From: CAVOXO01 sp963700425
GTDB lineage: Bacteria > Actinomycetota > Acidimicrobiia > Acidimicrobiales > Microtrichaceae
Length of the DNA stretch: 15,723 bases
Assembly (NCBI GenBank): GCA_963700425.1
Contig: CAVOXO010000008.1
Coordinates: 1 to 15,723, forward strand
Direction of reading: 5' to 3'
The notes beneath the pieces are model-generated. The model worked only from the letters and a program-made list of their open reading frames with translations, did no database searches and was not told the DNA's origin. Position 1 is the stretch's first letter, and each line of letters starts with the position of its first letter. This document shows positions 13,756 through 15,723 of the stretch, in pieces. The translations under genes and the position numbers were made by a program.

Positions 13756-14934
13756 TCACGCGAGGTCGCGCTCGTGGAGCCATGCGGAGCAGATGCTGAC
13801 CGACTCGGCCAGCTCGTCGCGCTGGCCGATGTAGTAGTGCGTCGCCCCGGCGATCTCGTGCTGCTCCTTGTCCTCCGAGCCCAACGCCTCGAACAAGCGC
13901 CGATGATGGCTGGGGGTGCACGCCACGTCGGCCATGTTCCCGATCACCAGGCCGGGCACGGTCACCCGCTCCGCGCAGGCCACACCGTCGGCGTTGGACT
14001 CGTCGTAGCTCCACTGGCTGAGCCAGCTGCGCAGCGAACAGAACCGGGCCAGCCCGACCGGTCCGTCGTTGACCACCTGGGGGTCGCCCAGATAGGACCA
14101 GCCGATCTCGCGTTCGCTGGGGTCGAGCGCACCGTCGAACAGACGGGGGTCGGCCATGGTCCCGTGCACGACGAATCCGAGCTCGGCGGGTTTCGCCGCC
14201 CCCGGCGGATTGAGCTCGGCCAGCTTCTCCCGGACCCATGCGGTGATCCGGCGGTTCCGGTCCACCTGCGCCTCGCGGTAGCGCAGCACGAAGTCGTCGG
14301 AGTACGGCGGCTGGTTGGGGTTGGTCGGGTCGAACAGATCCAGCTCGTGGTCGCGTCGGGTCGGGTCGGTCTCGTCCAGGATCGAGGCGTCCAGCCATTC
14401 GGTCAGGGTGTGGGCCCGGCTCACGTGGGCGGCGAGCAGCAGGATGCCGTCGGCCGGGATCAGCCCGGCTGCGGTCAGATCCGGCGGCTCACCCGCAGGG
14501 GTGGACGTGACCGTGGGGTCCTCGGCCTCGGCCTGGTAGAAGAGCGAGAGCGACCCCCCGCCGCTCCAGCCGGCCAGCACCACCTTCTCGTAGCCGAGCT
14601 GCTCCTTGGCGTGGCGCACGCACGCCGCCAGGTCCAGCACGACCTTCTCCATGATCAGCGCCATGTCGCCGGTGCGGTAGCGGGAGTTGCAGTAGACGAC
14701 GTGGTGGCCGGCCCGGGCCAGCGCCCCCACCATGGGCAGGTACGCACCTGCCCCCACCGGATGCATGAAGATCAGCACGGTGTCGCTGGGATTGCCGTCG
14801 GGCACCAGATGGTGCGCCTCGAGCAGCACGATGTTCTCGTCGCCGCCGTAGGTGTCCTTGAACTCGGCCTCCTCGGCGAAAACGATGACCTCGGGCCGTC
14901 GCTCGAATCGGTAGGTGAAGACGTCATCGGTCAC
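13756..14934 (-). CDS. Alpha/beta hydrolase family protein
   Basis: This is a cytosolic hydrolase of unknown substrate, 392 residues from the GTG at 14934. That start was chosen because AGGAGG lies about 9 bases upstream. An ATG at 14973 would have a weaker site and a longer overlap with the previous gene. The nucleophile elbow GWSGGGS (122-128) gives Ser124. The likely acid is Asp336 (NMADVACTPSHH) and the likely base is His366 (GATHYY). The oxyanion region is HPVGAGAY (58-65). The protein lacks a signal peptide and transmembrane helices. It is longer than a minimal hydrolase, with an insertion at about 170-300 that may form a lid. The start overlaps the stop of the dioxygenase gene by 11 bases, so the two are translationally coupled and probably act in one aromatic or ester degradation route. 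The substrate cannot be read from the sequence. Confidence 0.85.
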   Translation of the reverse strand: MTDDVFTYRFERRPEVIVFAEEAEFKDTYGGDENIVLLEAHHLVPDGNPSDTVLIFMHPVGAGAYLPMVGALARAGHHVVYCNSRYRTGDMALIMEKVVLDLAACVRHAKEQLGYEKVVLAGWSGGGSLSLFYQAEAEDPTVTSTPAGEPPDLTAAGLIPADGILLLAAHVSRAHTLTEWLDASILDETDPTRRDHELDLFDPTNPNQPPYSDDFVLRYREAQVDRNRRITAWVREKLAELNPPGAAKPAELGFVVHGTMADPRLFDGALDPSEREIGWSYLGDPQVVNDGPVGLARFCSLRSWLSQWSYDESNADGVACAERVTVPGLVIGNMADVACTPSHHRRLFEALGSEDKEQHEIAGATHYYIGQRDELAESVSICSAWLHERDLA

Positions 14935-15723
14935 CGGACGGGACCTCCTCGGGTCTGGGCTGGATGGCGGCAAGCGACTCGGGGTCGACGGTCAGTGGGC
15001 GGGCCGTGTCGACCGAGATGATCTCCCAGTCGACCCGGTCGTACTCGTCGTGGGTGGCCCGGGCGTGGTCGCGGGCCATCTCGGGCGCGCCGTGGTGCAA
15101 CCCCTGCGGGCTGTGGGCCAAATCCCCCGGCCGCAGCGGGAACCCCAGGAAGGTCCCGCCGTGGGTGAAGGTGACCTCGTCGTAGTCGACGTTGCGGTGG
15201 TACCACGGCACCCGCTCGACGCCCGGGCGGGTCTCGGCCGGCCGGGGCAGGAAATGCACCACGACCACCCCCGGCGCCTGGAGGAACGCGTGCATCGACG
15301 GCGGCAGGTGCAGCGACTCGGACATCACCACGTTCCAGTCCCGGATGTTCAGCTTGAAGGGGAACAGGTCGCCCTTCCAGCCGTGCACGTCGAAGGGGTG
15401 GTCCGGGTAGAAGATCGACGAGTCCTGCCCCTGGTAGCGGATGCGCACCTCCACCTCGTCGTGCTGGTGCTCGACGACCGGTTCGGGCTCGGGCACGAAC
15501 AGGACGGTGGGATCGAACGGCGCTCGCCGACCGAACGGTTCCAGGTCGGCCAGCTGCAGCTCGCCGTAGGTTTCGGTGACCAGGAAGTGGTTGTCGGCGG
15601 TGTCGGGCACGACCTGGTAGGTGGTCGACTTGGGCAGGACGACGTAGTCGCCCGGCTCGTAGGGCACCGGGCCGAACTCGGTACGGAAGGTCCCGGTGCC
15701 CCGGTGCACGAAGTAGACCTCGT
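14924..15723 (-). CDS. hmgA: Homogentisate 1,2-dioxygenase-type enzyme (5' end outside the window)
   Basis: The reading frame is open to the window edge, so the N-terminal part is missing. About 266 residues remain of a family usually near 380-440. Homogentisate dioxygenase opens the ring of homogentisate to maleylacetoacetate in tyrosine and phenylalanine breakdown, using a cupin-bound Fe(II). Counting from the GTG codon at 15709, matching features are PWYHRNVDYDEV (168-179, likely iron ligands His171 and Glu178) and the HSPQGLHHGAPE segment (199-210, His205 or His206). The GWKGDLFPFKLNIRDW stretch at 110-125 is also present. The HRN...E and H-HG motifs are those of the homogentisate dioxygenase fold. 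No maleylacetoacetate isomerase or fumarylacetoacetase is in view; they could lie beyond the edge. A related actinobacterial paralog with another aromatic substrate cannot be excluded. Confidence 0.78.
   Translation of the reverse strand, partial: EVYFVHRGTGTFRTEFGPVPYEPGDYVVLPKSTTYQVVPDTADNHFLVTETYGELQLADLEPFGRRAPFDPTVLFVPEPEPVVEHQHDEVEVRIRYQGQDSSIFYPDHPFDVHGWKGDLFPFKLNIRDWNVVMSESLHLPPSMHAFLQAPGVVVVHFLPRPAETRPGVERVPWYHRNVDYDEVTFTHGGTFLGFPLRPGDLAHSPQGLHHGAPEMARDHARATHDEYDRVDWEIISVDTARPLTVDPESLAAIQPRPEEVPSGDR

Noticed and set aside
12468..15021. Long + strand open frames (12468-13730 and 13333-15021)
   Set aside because: They are antisense to the FG-GAP lipoprotein and the hydrolase, which have clear domain motifs; the + strand products have none.
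1..15723. CRISPR arrays, tRNA/rRNA genes, insertion sequences, integrase or att sites
   Set aside because: Looked for on both strands; no regular repeat-spacer pattern, no cloverleaf-like sequence and no transposase or integrase motif was seen.

Overview
The window is high-GC DNA from an actinobacterium-like, probably monoderm organism. An uncultured Acidimicrobiia-type lineage is my best guess, inferred from gene content and base composition and not provable here. It holds a compact type IV pilus (T4P) locus on the + strand (about 1-11747). A convergent, unrelated - strand block follows (11737-15723).

The pilus locus reads: a leader with a candidate RNA switch, pilB (extension ATPase with a c-di-GMP-type MshEN N-terminus), pilC (platform), three consecutive prepilin-like genes, the major pilin pilA with a strong hairpin terminator behind it, pilT (retraction ATPase) and pilD (prepilin peptidase). 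The three prepilins resemble PilV, PilW and PilX by N-terminus and order, the set that primes pilus assembly. Here the second carries PKD and Fn3-like modules and the third a roughly 980-residue, cysteine-rich exodomain. They therefore look like modular tip or adhesin pilins. No secretin (PilQ), no PilM/N/O and no separate PilY1 are visible in the window. PilD would process all four prepilins, PilB/PilC would assemble them and PilT would retract them.

The - strand block, read right to left, starts with a homogentisate 1,2-dioxygenase-type gene cut by the window edge. It overlaps the start of an alpha/beta hydrolase gene, and a predicted lipoprotein with seven FG-GAP/Ca-binding repeats and a C-terminal ASPIC/UnbV domain follows. 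That last gene overlaps the 3' end of pilD tail to tail.

Single-base frame changes interrupt the PKD pilin, the giant pilin, pilA and the ASPIC/UnbV gene. Several sit in short G or C runs, and the protein continues sensibly in the next frame. The pattern looks more like sequencing or assembly indels than gene decay. These genes are annotated at full span with the frame segments given. There is no stretch over 300 bases without a gene, and I saw no tRNA, rRNA, CRISPR array or mobile element.
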